Positions 17,432 to 25,675 of a DNA stretch of 64,000 nucleotides are shown here, one piece after another (positions within the stretch are counted from its first letter, which is position 1; each line of letters opens with the position of its first letter). This DNA is from DASYKS01 sp035995205. GTDB taxonomy: Bacteria > Acidobacteriota > Thermoanaerobaculia > Multivoradales > UBA5704. The DNA is taken from the NCBI GenBank assembly GCA_035995205.1, contig DASYKS010000057.1:34809-98808 (forward strand). Direction: 5' to 3'. The notes beneath the pieces are model-generated. The model worked only from the letters and a program-made list of their open reading frames with translations, had not been told where the DNA came from and ran no database searches. Both the position numbers and the translations under genes were made by a program.

Positions 17432-17779
17432 CTAGACCAAGACGCTTTCGATCCAATGCTCCAGGCGGGTCGAGCCGAGCCCTTCGACGTCGACGAACTC
17501 GAGGCCCATGCCGCGCGGGCGGAAAAAGCGCCGGACCCAGCGCACGACCGCGCGGGCGTGAACCGGCTCTTGCCCCTCGTTCGTCTCGGTGAAGAAATCG
17601 AGGTCGACCAGCGTGCCCTTGGGCAGCGGCCGGCGCGACTCCAGGAACAGCCCGCCGAGCGACAGGTCGCGCGCGATCCCGTTCAGGTACTCCCGGGTCG
17701 CCCGCTCCACCTGGACGCCGGAGTACAAAACCCTCACCCCTCCCGCGACGCGGCGGTATTTCCTTCGGTCTCTGCTCAT
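17432..17779 (-). CDS. PilZ domain protein
   Basis: 115 residues, a single PilZ domain. The c-di-GMP-binding signature is present: RRKYRRV near the N-terminus (RxxxR) and DLSLGGLFLE (D/NxSxxG) about 30 residues later, followed by the beta-barrel strands (GTLVDLDFFTE, VHARAVVRWVRR, GMGLEFVDV). By family it would bind cyclic di-GMP and act on a partner, for example in motility, adhesion or polysaccharide export. It converges with the ELWxxDGT gene (16 nt between stops) and diverges from the M50 protease gene. No cyclase is in the window. Confidence 0.88.
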   Translation of the reverse strand: MSRDRRKYRRVAGGVRVLYSGVQVERATREYLNGIARDLSLGGLFLESRRPLPKGTLVDLDFFTETNEGQEPVHARAVVRWVRRFFRPRGMGLEFVDVEGLGSTRLEHWIESVLV

Positions 17780-17902
17780 GCTTGCGCTCGAAAACGTCTC
17801 GAAGATGACCTACGACGTTGCCCGCGAGAGGATAGCCGAAAACGGAACCGCCGGTGGCCCGCGGGCGCCCACCGGAGCGGGATTCGATTACCATCCCTCG
17901 CC

Positions 17903-18622
17903 ATGACGCCCGATCAATTCGTTCTCGGCCTCACCTGGTTCGTCGTTTTCATCTTCTCGACCACGCTCCACGAGGCCGGGCATGCGTTCGCCGCCTACCG
18001 GATGGGCGATCCGACGGCCTACCACGGCGGCCAGGTGAGCCTGAACCCGTGGCCGCACATCCGCCGCGCGCCGTTCGGCATGGTGGTGGCCCCGCTCGTG
18101 GCGCTCCTGCTGTCGAAGGGCCAATCGCTGATCGGCTGGGCCTCCGCCCCGTACGATCCCCATTGGGCCGCCCGCCATCATCGCCGCGCCGCGATCATGG
18201 CCGCCGCCGGCCCGGCCGCGAACCTTCTGCTCGTGCTCCTCTCCTTTCTCGCGATCCGCCTCGGCTACCACGCGAACCTGTTCGCCGTCCCCCAGCAGAT
18301 CACCTACGATCGGCTCGCCGAGGCGGTTGTCCCCGGCAGTCTCGCCGGCGCGTTCATCGTGCCGCTGTCGATCTTCTTCACGCTCAACATTCTGCTGTTC
18401 GTGTTCAACCTGCTGCCCCTGCCGCCGCTCGACGGCAGCGCATTGCCGCCGCTCTTTCTGTCCGACCAGGCGGCCGAGACCTACCTCGATTTCCTGCACC
18501 AGCCGCAGTTCGCGCTGATCGGCATCATCGTCGCCTGGCAGATCTTCGATCCGCTGTTCACCCCGGTGATCCATTTCGCGATCAACCACCTCTACCCGGG
18601 CGTCACCTACAACTTCTCTTGA
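17903..18622 (+). CDS. Site-2-protease-family membrane metalloprotease (M50)
   Basis: 239 residues from the ATG at 17903; the longer in-frame upstream extension runs antisense over the PilZ gene and is discarded. Zinc-site HEAGH at residues 23-27 in the first membrane helix, the third ligand region NLLPLPPLDGSAL near residue 175, and about five hydrophobic segments: a compact, PDZ-less site-2 protease of the FtsH-independent 'YwhC/M50' type. It should cleave transmembrane substrates in the inner membrane; the substrate is unknown. The SGNH hydrolase gene starts 9 nt after its stop, suggesting cotranscription. Confidence 0.85.
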   Translation: MTPDQFVLGLTWFVVFIFSTTLHEAGHAFAAYRMGDPTAYHGGQVSLNPWPHIRRAPFGMVVAPLVALLLSKGQSLIGWASAPYDPHWAARHHRRAAIMAAAGPAANLLLVLLSFLAIRLGYHANLFAVPQQITYDRLAEAVVPGSLAGAFIVPLSIFFTLNILLFVFNLLPLPPLDGSALPPLFLSDQAAETYLDFLHQPQFALIGIIVAWQIFDPLFTPVIHFAINHLYPGVTYNFS

Positions 18623-18631
18623 AGGCTACAG

Positions 18632-19696
18632 ATGCTCAAGAAGCTCGTCCTCACGTTCGTCGCCCTCGCGATCTCGCTCCTCGCCGCCGAGCTGATGCTG
18701 CGGCTGGTCGGCGCCGCGCCGAAGATCTACCCGATCGAGCGCGGCCGGTTCCGTCTGGCGCGGAATCCCAAGATCGGCTACGAGCCGGCGCCGGTCGATT
18801 ACCGCGGCGACGCCAAGGCGAGCGCCAAGGCAGGCACCCAGGGTGGAGCTCACGGGGAGGAGCATCTGGCGTTCTACGACTACCTCGGAGCGAGCAACCG
18901 GCTCGGTTTTCGCGACGTCGACCACGAGGTCGCCAAGCCGCCCGGTGTCTATCGGATCGTCGTGATCGGCGACAGCATCGCGGCGGGCCTCAAGGTGGAC
19001 CGCTTCGAGGACACCTTCCCCGCGATCCTCTCCGAGCGGCTGAACGCCCGGGGCGTCAAGACCGAGGTGATCAGCCTCGCGGTCTCCGGCTACAACACCC
19101 AGCAGGAGGTGGAGACGCTGCGCGAAAAGGGGCTGCGCTACCGGCCCGATCTCGTGATCCTCTCCTACTCGCTCTCCTCGCGCGAGCACATCGACGGCGA
19201 CATCTACAAGACGCTGCTCGAAGAAGAGCAGCAGCACGGAGGAGTTTCGAGCGCGCGGACCGACCCCTATCTGGTCGGGAGCGCGCTCTACCGCTTTTTC
19301 CGCTACCGGGTCTTCCCGCCTCACCACGGACCGGCCGATCCGAAACGGGTCGAGCAATTTCTCGCCGACGTTTCGACCGACCGGGTGGCCGAATACTTCG
19401 GAGTGCTCGACGAGCTGTCAAAGAAAAACGGCTTCCAAGTTCTGGTCGCCGTCTTTCCCCGCTTCACCAAGAATTTTCACGCCTACCCGCTCGGCGATCA
19501 GCACGCCTACGCGAAGAGGCTCGCCGACCAGCACCACTTCCACTACCTCGACCTGATCGACCCCTTCCAAGCCTGCCGCGACGCCTCCCCCGAGCCGATC
19601 GAGGTGGACAATTTCCACCCCAACGCCCGGGGGCATCGTTGTGCGGCCGAGGCGATGGCGGGGAAGATCCTGGCGGAGGTGCGGCCGGGCGGGTGA
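18632..19696 (+). CDS. SGNH/GDSL-type hydrolase, membrane-anchored
   Basis: 354 residues; GAAGG precedes the ATG. An N-terminal membrane helix (residues 5-25) works as a signal anchor. The hydrolase part has the block I nucleophile in VIGDSIAAG (about residue 112), a block III-like GYNTQQE region, and the block V Asp/His in VDNFHPNARGH near the C-terminus, so the catalytic set appears complete. Family members are esterases, lipases or polysaccharide O-acetyl esterases/transferases; the anchored form and length resemble those acting on cell-envelope glycans, which is inference. It follows the M50 gene closely. Confidence 0.8.
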   Translation: MLKKLVLTFVALAISLLAAELMLRLVGAAPKIYPIERGRFRLARNPKIGYEPAPVDYRGDAKASAKAGTQGGAHGEEHLAFYDYLGASNRLGFRDVDHEVAKPPGVYRIVVIGDSIAAGLKVDRFEDTFPAILSERLNARGVKTEVISLAVSGYNTQQEVETLREKGLRYRPDLVILSYSLSSREHIDGDIYKTLLEEEQQHGGVSSARTDPYLVGSALYRFFRYRVFPPHHGPADPKRVEQFLADVSTDRVAEYFGVLDELSKKNGFQVLVAVFPRFTKNFHAYPLGDQHAYAKRLADQHHFHYLDLIDPFQACRDASPEPIEVDNFHPNARGHRCAAEAMAGKILAEVRPGG

Positions 19697-19930
19697 ATTA
19701 GGGCGGGCCTTCAGCCCTTGGAAATATTGATTCTGAACCGGAAACCTAGGGCGTTGCCCTAGGCTAATATAAAGGCGGGCCTTCGGCCCTTTAAAACTGA
19801 CAATTGCAACCTCAAACACGCGCCTTTTGAGCGCCAAAGGCGCGCCCAATACTAGCCTAGGGCACCGCCCTAGGACATTGAACCGGTATACCCACGGCCA
19901 GGGCTGAAAGCCCGCTCCATCGGTCTTTCT
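19697..19930. repeat. Cluster of nested palindromic repeats
   Basis: Between convergent genes, AT-richer than its surroundings. It holds GGGCGGGCCTTCAGCCC, CCTAGGGCGTTGCCCTAGG, GGCGGGCCTTCGGCCC, CGCCTTTTGAGCGCCAAAGGCG, CCTAGGGCACCGCCCTAGG and GGGCTGAAAGCCCGC. The first and last, and the two CCTAGGGC units, are also mutually inverted, so the whole forms nested inverted repeats. Confidence 0.7.
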
Positions 19931-22900
19931 CTACTGGCAGAAACTCCCCCCGCTCGGCGGCACCGGGCAATTCTGGCGATCCGCCGCAACCATCGGCCGG
20001 TTCCAGGTCGCGTCTTTGGGGTAGCACTCGCTGAGCTTCTGGCCCACCTCGGCATAGGGGCGCGGCGTGAAGTTTCCGGGGAGTGTGAAGGCAAAGCCCA
20101 AGCATCCGCCCGCGGGGCATTCCGCGAGGAAGAGGCCCTTGTCTTTCCCGGCCGTCACCTCGGCGTTCGCGGGGTTCACCCAGTCGCGGCAGACGCGGTC
20201 GACCAGAGGCTTCAACCCCTCGTAGCCGGGAGGCAGGGACGCCACCGGAGTGCAGCCGCCGGGCCCCGGCTGGCAGAGGTCGCGCGGCTGGCAGCGGATC
20301 GGATCCTTGGCGTCATAGGCGAACGATTCCGCGATGCGGCTCTGATCGATCGTGATCGTGAGCACGCCGTCTTTGAAATCCATGGCGGCGGGCGCCGGCC
20401 CCGTGCCCTTCCTCACGACGTACGACGGCGCGGCCGTCTCGTGCGGGAAGACCCGGATCCAGCTGAAGCCGTTCGCGAGATCGAAATTCGGGCCGACGTA
20501 GACCTGGTAAGTGGTTTTCGTCTCGCTGTTGGCGAACAGGTTGTAGATGGCGTAGGTCTTCCCCTTTTCGAATTGGGCCATCTGAAAGCCGGCGTTGGTG
20601 GCGCCGAGGCATTTCCCCGTCTGTTGCCCGCTCGCCGTGTCGACGTAGAACTTGCCGCCGCGCACGGTCAAGCCGATCCCCTGGCCGATGCTGGAGCCCA
20701 TGAAGAAGGTGCCGCGCCGGCAGGTCTGACCGGTGGGGCCGCAGATCTGCGCCGAGGCCCCGGCGCAGGTCTCCGCGGGGTCGGAATTCGACAGCCGGAA
20801 CTGGCGGTAGACGGCGACCGCGGGCTTGGCGCCGGCCGTACCCCATCCGGTTTCGGTAGCGGCCTGGCCGCCCGCCGCCGGCAGCTGGTTGAGCTTCGCG
20901 ATGAACGTGCTCGCAAGCTCGTGCGGCAGGGTCACGGTACCAAACGAGTTGCACTGAGGGACGGTAAACGGCGTGTCATAGAAGTGGTTGTTGCTGAGCC
21001 CGGAGCTCCTCGCCACCGAAGAGTCCCTCACTTTCACCCCGTCGAGCGTGCCGTCGAGGTCGTTCAGGATCGTCTGGGTGTCGATCGGCGTGAAGCTCGC
21101 ATCGCCGAGGATCGATTCGACCCGCGGGCTCGCGGTACCGTTGCCGTAGGCGTACTGGGCGTACTGATCGACGACGTTGTGGCGCGCCGAGCCGAGCCGG
21201 AACCCGCTATTGCGGAATCCGAAGACGGGCGGGTAATAAAAGCCGTTCGGCTGTTTCCAGCCGATGCCCGCGTCGACCACGCGCATCCGGTTGTTCTCCC
21301 ACGGCTGGGTGGTGCGCAGATAGACGCTCGAGGCCGGCGGGCTCCCCTTCGGCTCGTCGACGAGGAACAGGTTGCCGTCAGCGAAGAACGGGCCGTCGTA
21401 GATCGTGATCAGCCGCTTGGGCTGGAAGCTCCCGATGAAGTAGGGGACGCCGTCCCGCGCAAACGAGCAGAAGCTCCCCGAGCACTTTGTCGCCGCCGAG
21501 ACGTCCGGGCCGAGCGACGAGGCGTCCTTGGCGCCGGCCGCCGCGGTGCTCCCGACGAACAGGCTGTCCATGGCGATCGCGAGCTGTCCGGGGAGCGCCT
21601 GCTCGGGACTGCCGCCGCTCACGAAGCCGAGCCCGCCGTAGAGCTGATCGGTGACCGCGCTGTTCGAGAACAGGTAGTGGAACGGTCGCAGCCAGATCGA
21701 GCCGACGTTCACCTCGGCCCAGTTGAACGACGTGGTGAAGTGGTCGATCACCGTCGTGGCGCAGGCGTTGGCGTCCCCCGCCCGCATACCCGGTACGCAA
21801 TTACCGGAGCCTTTCCGGGTCGCCTGGAAATTCGCGGTCAGGCGCGGCAGCAGATCGTCGTGAATCGAGAATCGATCGTGCGAGGGGCGCGGATTCGTCG
21901 CGGTGTCGGGCTTGCCGTAGGGGTTGCCCACCGGCGTGAGCCCCGCCTCGTCCGGAAGCCGCGAAGCGTCGGGGAATCCGGCTCCGCGCTCCATCATGAT
22001 CGCGTAGGCCGCGGTCGAGCAGCCATTGCCGCGGAACCGGCGGAGCGGCGCTACCCGCGTCACGTTGTTGAAATTGGCGTAGCTCTCCGTGTCGGGGTTC
22101 CACGACAGAGACCGGCTCGGACCGCTCACGGAGGAATGCAGCGGCCAGTAGCAGGTGCCGACGCCGTGGACGCCGACCGCGAGGTTGCCGACGAAATCGT
22201 TGTCCGCGTTCATGATCCAGAACATGGCCGGGGTCGTGGCGTCGCTGCCGATCGTCGGCCGGTCGTAGAGGGTACGCGGCCCCAGGCATGGCTCTTCGGG
22301 CCTCTTGCCCCGACACTCGGGGTCGCTCCGCTTCAGGGGCGCGTTCGGATCGACGGAATGGTTCACCCCCACCTCGTTCAAAATCGGCGGCACGAAACGG
22401 CGCGTCGGGCTGTTCGGTTCCTGCGCCGCGAAATACTCCGTCAACGACGCGCGGGCCGAGACGCCGAGGTTGTAGCAGAAGGCATTGCCGATCTCGGAGC
22501 CGTCTTCGAGGTAGAACGCGTGCCCCATCGAAAGGTACCCGACGTTCCTCGCGATCTCGACGCCGTGGGTGCCGTGAAGGACCACGAAGCGCGTGTTCGA
22601 ATCCCAGATCGAGCTGTCCTTGACGAAGGCGTTGGTGTAGGAGGTGTCTTTGTCGAGGTGGAAATGGACCGGGTAATGCCCCATCCGCCCGCCTTGCCCC
22701 AGCTGGTACAGCTCGACCCCCTGGAGTTGGAACCGGCCGAACCCCTGGCGTACCAGGATGTGCCCGCCGAAGTAGCACTCCGGTTTGTTCGTCGCGCACT
22801 GCGAAGCCGGCGGAAAATCGGCGGGAACGCCACGGCCGGCATCGAACGCCGCGCCCATCGAACGGATCGTGATGCTGCGCGAGAGCAGCCCCACGGCCGC

Positions 22901-24001
22901 GCGTACGTCGACGGATTTGTTGGCGTTGCCCGGATCGTGGCTGAGCTGGTTCGGATCGATCTTGAAGATCTGCCCCTGGTGCGCCTGGCTCGTCTTTCCG
23001 TCGAGCGTCAGCTGCGGGCTTCCGCCGCTTGCGAGCTTCAACAGCTCGCTATGGCTTGGATGCCAGTCGGTCGTCGTGAGCACGATCTGGTCGTCCTTAC
23101 CCCAATCGACCGAGCGGTCGAGCGTGAGCTGGCCGGCGCCGGCCCCCACGCTGGCATTCAGCCGCGCCCAGCTCGCGCCGCTCCCATTGGCCCACGCCTG
23201 GGGATTGAACTGCTGCGCCGGGCCGGGAATCGCGCACATCCGGGGGCGCCCTTTCTCGCCTTCCGGATCGGTGCGGAACGCGTCCGCGACTCCCTTCTTG
23301 CCGAACAGCTCGACGCTGCCGCCGTAGCTCACCGCGAAGGTCTTGAAACCGAACGTGTTGCCGTCAAAATGGAGGTCGAGGCTCGGAGCGGATTTCTGCC
23401 AAGGGTGCTTATACCCTTCGAACAGCGCATTGGCACTTCCGGTCGGACTCGAACAGGGGTCGGAGATATTGCCGCCGGTGCAGTATTTCCCTTCGGGGCT
23501 TTGCGGACCGCTCGCGTAGCAATCCGCCGGTTGTCCCGCGGCGTCCTTGCAGACGATGCCCGCGGAAGATGGAACGGTCGCCTGGTTGGTGGGATCATCC
23601 CCCCAAAGACCGATCGTGAGCTTGCCGCCGCCCGTGCCGAACGGCTGGCACCAGGCGCCCGCGCGGATCGAGCCGCCCTGCTGGACCAGGATCGATTTGG
23701 CGTAGAGGTTCGTACCGCCGGCTTGATCGGCGAAGTACAGCGTGCCGCCTTTCACCACGTTGACGTAGCCGTAAGAGTAGGTCCCCGGAGCGACCGTGCG
23801 GCAATCGCTGATCACGACGTCGGGAGGATTCGCCGCGCCTCCGCCCGGAACGATCGGCGGCACCGGATGCGCCGTGATCGGCTGGCACCCCGCGGGAGGA
23901 GCGGCCGACGGGCACTGGGCACCCGCGGTGGAAGCGCCGAAAGCGGCGAGGAAGAGAGCGATCCAGATCCACGAGGTCGAAATGCGGCTCATCGAGGCCA
24001 T
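19931..24001 (-). CDS. Secreted G8/CEMIP-like right-handed beta-helix protein
   Basis: 1356 residues; ATG at 24001 with AGGGAAA upstream; signal peptide about residues 1-29 ending in STAGAQ. Residues about 65-140 look like a G8 domain (glycine-rich strands, VVKGGTLYFADQ ... ILVQQGGSIRAG). WGKDDQIVLTTTDWHPSHSE near 300 and GHYPVHFHLDKD, VVLHGTHGVEIARNVGYL and GHAFYLEDGSEIGN (about 430-510) are the hallmarks of the animal CEMIP (KIAA1199)/TMEM2/PKHD1L1 family of parallel beta-helix proteins, of which some degrade hyaluronan. The C-terminal 500 residues carry many Cys and a possible carbohydrate-binding beta domain. The bacterial function is unknown; polysaccharide binding or cleavage is the reasonable guess. 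It is long for a bacterial member and sits alone. Confidence 0.75.
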   Translation of the reverse strand: MASMSRISTSWIWIALFLAAFGASTAGAQCPSAAPPAGCQPITAHPVPPIVPGGGAANPPDVVISDCRTVAPGTYSYGYVNVVKGGTLYFADQAGGTNLYAKSILVQQGGSIRAGAWCQPFGTGGGKLTIGLWGDDPTNQATVPSSAGIVCKDAAGQPADCYASGPQSPEGKYCTGGNISDPCSSPTGSANALFEGYKHPWQKSAPSLDLHFDGNTFGFKTFAVSYGGSVELFGKKGVADAFRTDPEGEKGRPRMCAIPGPAQQFNPQAWANGSGASWARLNASVGAGAGQLTLDRSVDWGKDDQIVLTTTDWHPSHSELLKLASGGSPQLTLDGKTSQAHQGQIFKIDPNQLSHDPGNANKSVDVRAAVGLLSRSITIRSMGAAFDAGRGVPADFPPASQCATNKPECYFGGHILVRQGFGRFQLQGVELYQLGQGGRMGHYPVHFHLDKDTSYTNAFVKDSSIWDSNTRFVVLHGTHGVEIARNVGYLSMGHAFYLEDGSEIGNAFCYNLGVSARASLTEYFAAQEPNSPTRRFVPPILNEVGVNHSVDPNAPLKRSDPECRGKRPEEPCLGPRTLYDRPTIGSDATTPAMFWIMNADNDFVGNLAVGVHGVGTCYWPLHSSVSGPSRSLSWNPDTESYANFNNVTRVAPLRRFRGNGCSTAAYAIMMERGAGFPDASRLPDEAGLTPVGNPYGKPDTATNPRPSHDRFSIHDDLLPRLTANFQATRKGSGNCVPGMRAGDANACATTVIDHFTTSFNWAEVNVGSIWLRPFHYLFSNSAVTDQLYGGLGFVSGGSPEQALPGQLAIAMDSLFVGSTAAAGAKDASSLGPDVSAATKCSGSFCSFARDGVPYFIGSFQPKRLITIYDGPFFADGNLFLVDEPKGSPPASSVYLRTTQPWENNRMRVVDAGIGWKQPNGFYYPPVFGFRNSGFRLGSARHNVVDQYAQYAYGNGTASPRVESILGDASFTPIDTQTILNDLDGTLDGVKVRDSSVARSSGLSNNHFYDTPFTVPQCNSFGTVTLPHELASTFIAKLNQLPAAGGQAATETGWGTAGAKPAVAVYRQFRLSNSDPAETCAGASAQICGPTGQTCRRGTFFMGSSIGQGIGLTVRGGKFYVDTASGQQTGKCLGATNAGFQMAQFEKGKTYAIYNLFANSETKTTYQVYVGPNFDLANGFSWIRVFPHETAAPSYVVRKGTGPAPAAMDFKDGVLTITIDQSRIAESFAYDAKDPIRCQPRDLCQPGPGGCTPVASLPPGYEGLKPLVDRVCRDWVNPANAEVTAGKDKGLFLAECPAGGCLGFAFTLPGNFTPRPYAEVGQKLSECYPKDATWNRPMVAADRQNCPVPPSGGSFCQ

Positions 24002-24133
24002 GGCGTTTTCCCTTGCATTGACGATCGGAAAATAGGAAGGCCGATCCCCGGCGCGGCTGCGGGGAAATCCTCCGAGGGTTTGCTTGTCAAGTCGGCGGGA
24101 GGATAGCAGAGGGGGCTCCTCCTCCCGGGGGAT

Positions 24134-25453
24134 CTACCGCGACGCCAGAATCTCCTCCGCCGCGCTCTTGCCGCTTCGCATGGAGTGGTCCATGTTGTGG
24201 TACTGCCACTCGCCGAAGCGGCCGACGTTCCAGATGCCGTGGGCGCGGAGATAGGCGCGAATGATTTCCAGGTTCTTCGCGTGGTCGAGGTCGTAGATCA
24301 CGTAGGCCGGTTGGATCTCGACCGTGTGGATCAGCTCGATCTTGTCGTCGGGGGTGAGGATCTTCGCGAGCTGTAGAGCTTGAATCGTCCGTTCGACCGC
24401 TTGGTCCTTGTCGAGCGGACGGGCTTTCGAAAACGCCACTTCGGTCGCGATCGAGGATTTGCCCGGCGGCACGGTATCGGGGCTGAAGGTCGCGGGAAAC
24501 GACAGGCGGTGGAACGGGAACGGCTCTTCGTAGAAGTAGACCCAGTGCTTGTCGGAGACGTTCGGCCGGTCTAACCCCAAGTTGATGCAATAGATCCCTT
24601 GGTATTGAAGCCCCTGGCAAGCGCGCTCGACCTCCACGGGCAGGTTCGGGATGAAGCGCGGCAGGAAGCAGAGCGGCAGCGAGAAGATCAGGTTGTCGAA
24701 CGGTACGATCTCGCCGTCGGCGAAGACGACCTGCTTTTCCGGCAGCTCGATCCGCTCCATCGTTCGTCCGAGCTGGACGTTTTTCACCCGGGCGCCGAGC
24801 GCCTTCGGCAGCGGCTCGATCGCGCCGCTCTTGGTGTACCAGAAATTCGAGGTCGCCCCGACCTGGGCCACGTCGGAGGATAGCGCCCCGGCGATGATCC
24901 GCTCGTAGTCGGGGGTCGGCACCCGGCGGCCGATCCAGCTGAAATCCATCGTGCTCGGCTCGACGGTCCAGATCTTCTTCGCGTACGGGATCATCAGCCG
25001 CTCGGCGATGCCGTCGCCGAAAAAGCCGCGCATCCATTCTTCATAGTTGGTCGGGTGAAACTCCCCCCGCGCCTGGGCGCGCGCCGCGTCGACCAGGCCG
25101 ACGAGGCACTCTTTGACCAGCGGCACGGGGAGGCCGTACAGGTGGGCCTGGAACGGAAAGCGAGTATAGAGGTCGGAAGCCAGGTGATAGATGAACGCCT
25201 GCCGCTCCTGGGCGTGGAAGTTGTCGCCCAGCAGGTCGCGGATCAGCGCCTCCATTTCGGCGTCGATGGTGAACAGGATGTGCGGCCCGAAATCGAACAG
25301 ATAGCCGTCGATCGCGGTCGAGCGCGCGAGCCCGCCCACTCGGTCCTCGCGCTCATAGATCTGCCAATGATCCTCCCCCGCGCGCTGCAAGGTGTAGGCG
25401 GCAGTGAGGCCCGCGAGACCGGCTCCGAGGATTACGTCTTTACGTTCGCCCAT
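24134..25453 (-). CDS. FAD-dependent amine-oxidase/protoporphyrinogen-oxidase-like enzyme
   Basis: 439 residues. Dinucleotide-binding motif ILGAGLAGLTAAYTL (about 9-23) with the downstream EREDRVGGLARS, which places FAD. The middle (FDFGPHILF, IPYAKKIWTVEP, SWIGRRVPTP) and the C-terminal NVGRFGEWQYHNMDHSMRSG resemble the UDP-galactopyranose mutase / protoporphyrinogen oxidase-like flavoproteins found in polysaccharide clusters. The C-terminal WQYHNMD motif is typical of such UGM-like proteins. The substrate cannot be told; a nucleotide-sugar mutase or an FAD-dependent desaturase are both possible. It lies 132 nt downstream of the G8 gene's start on the same strand, without evidence of an operon. 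Confidence 0.7.
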   Translation of the reverse strand: MGERKDVILGAGLAGLTAAYTLQRAGEDHWQIYEREDRVGGLARSTAIDGYLFDFGPHILFTIDAEMEALIRDLLGDNFHAQERQAFIYHLASDLYTRFPFQAHLYGLPVPLVKECLVGLVDAARAQARGEFHPTNYEEWMRGFFGDGIAERLMIPYAKKIWTVEPSTMDFSWIGRRVPTPDYERIIAGALSSDVAQVGATSNFWYTKSGAIEPLPKALGARVKNVQLGRTMERIELPEKQVVFADGEIVPFDNLIFSLPLCFLPRFIPNLPVEVERACQGLQYQGIYCINLGLDRPNVSDKHWVYFYEEPFPFHRLSFPATFSPDTVPPGKSSIATEVAFSKARPLDKDQAVERTIQALQLAKILTPDDKIELIHTVEIQPAYVIYDLDHAKNLEIIRAYLRAHGIWNVGRFGEWQYHNMDHSMRSGKSAAEEILASR

Positions 25454-25511
25454 CCGATTCGTTCTCCGCCGGCTGACGCCGGCCTACGATGAAACCGCCC
25501 CCTTTCCGTCA

Positions 25512-25614
25512 TTCCGAGCGTGAGCGAGGAATCTGGGGGAGGGTGGCACAAATCCCGTTGCGGCGAAGGGATTTAAGGCCGCCCGACCCCCAGATTCCTC
25601 GCTCACGCTCGGAA
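25512..25614. repeat. Perfect 28-bp inverted repeat with 47-nt loop
   Basis: Arms 25512-25539 and 25587-25614 (outermost TTCCGAGCGTGAGCGAGG) pair perfectly. The loop contains its own small palindrome, AAATCCC ... GGGATTT. Intergenic, between the FAD enzyme start and the regulator stop. Confidence 0.8.
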
Positions 25615-25675
25615 AGACGGGCTAGGCATTGTGGTCCGATAGCTTCGCCGGGGTCAAAACCACCCCAGGATGGTT

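Noticed and set aside
20441..24106. 1221-codon + strand frame opposite the CEMIP-like gene
   Set aside because: Antisense shadow; the minus strand has a signal peptide and conserved motifs.
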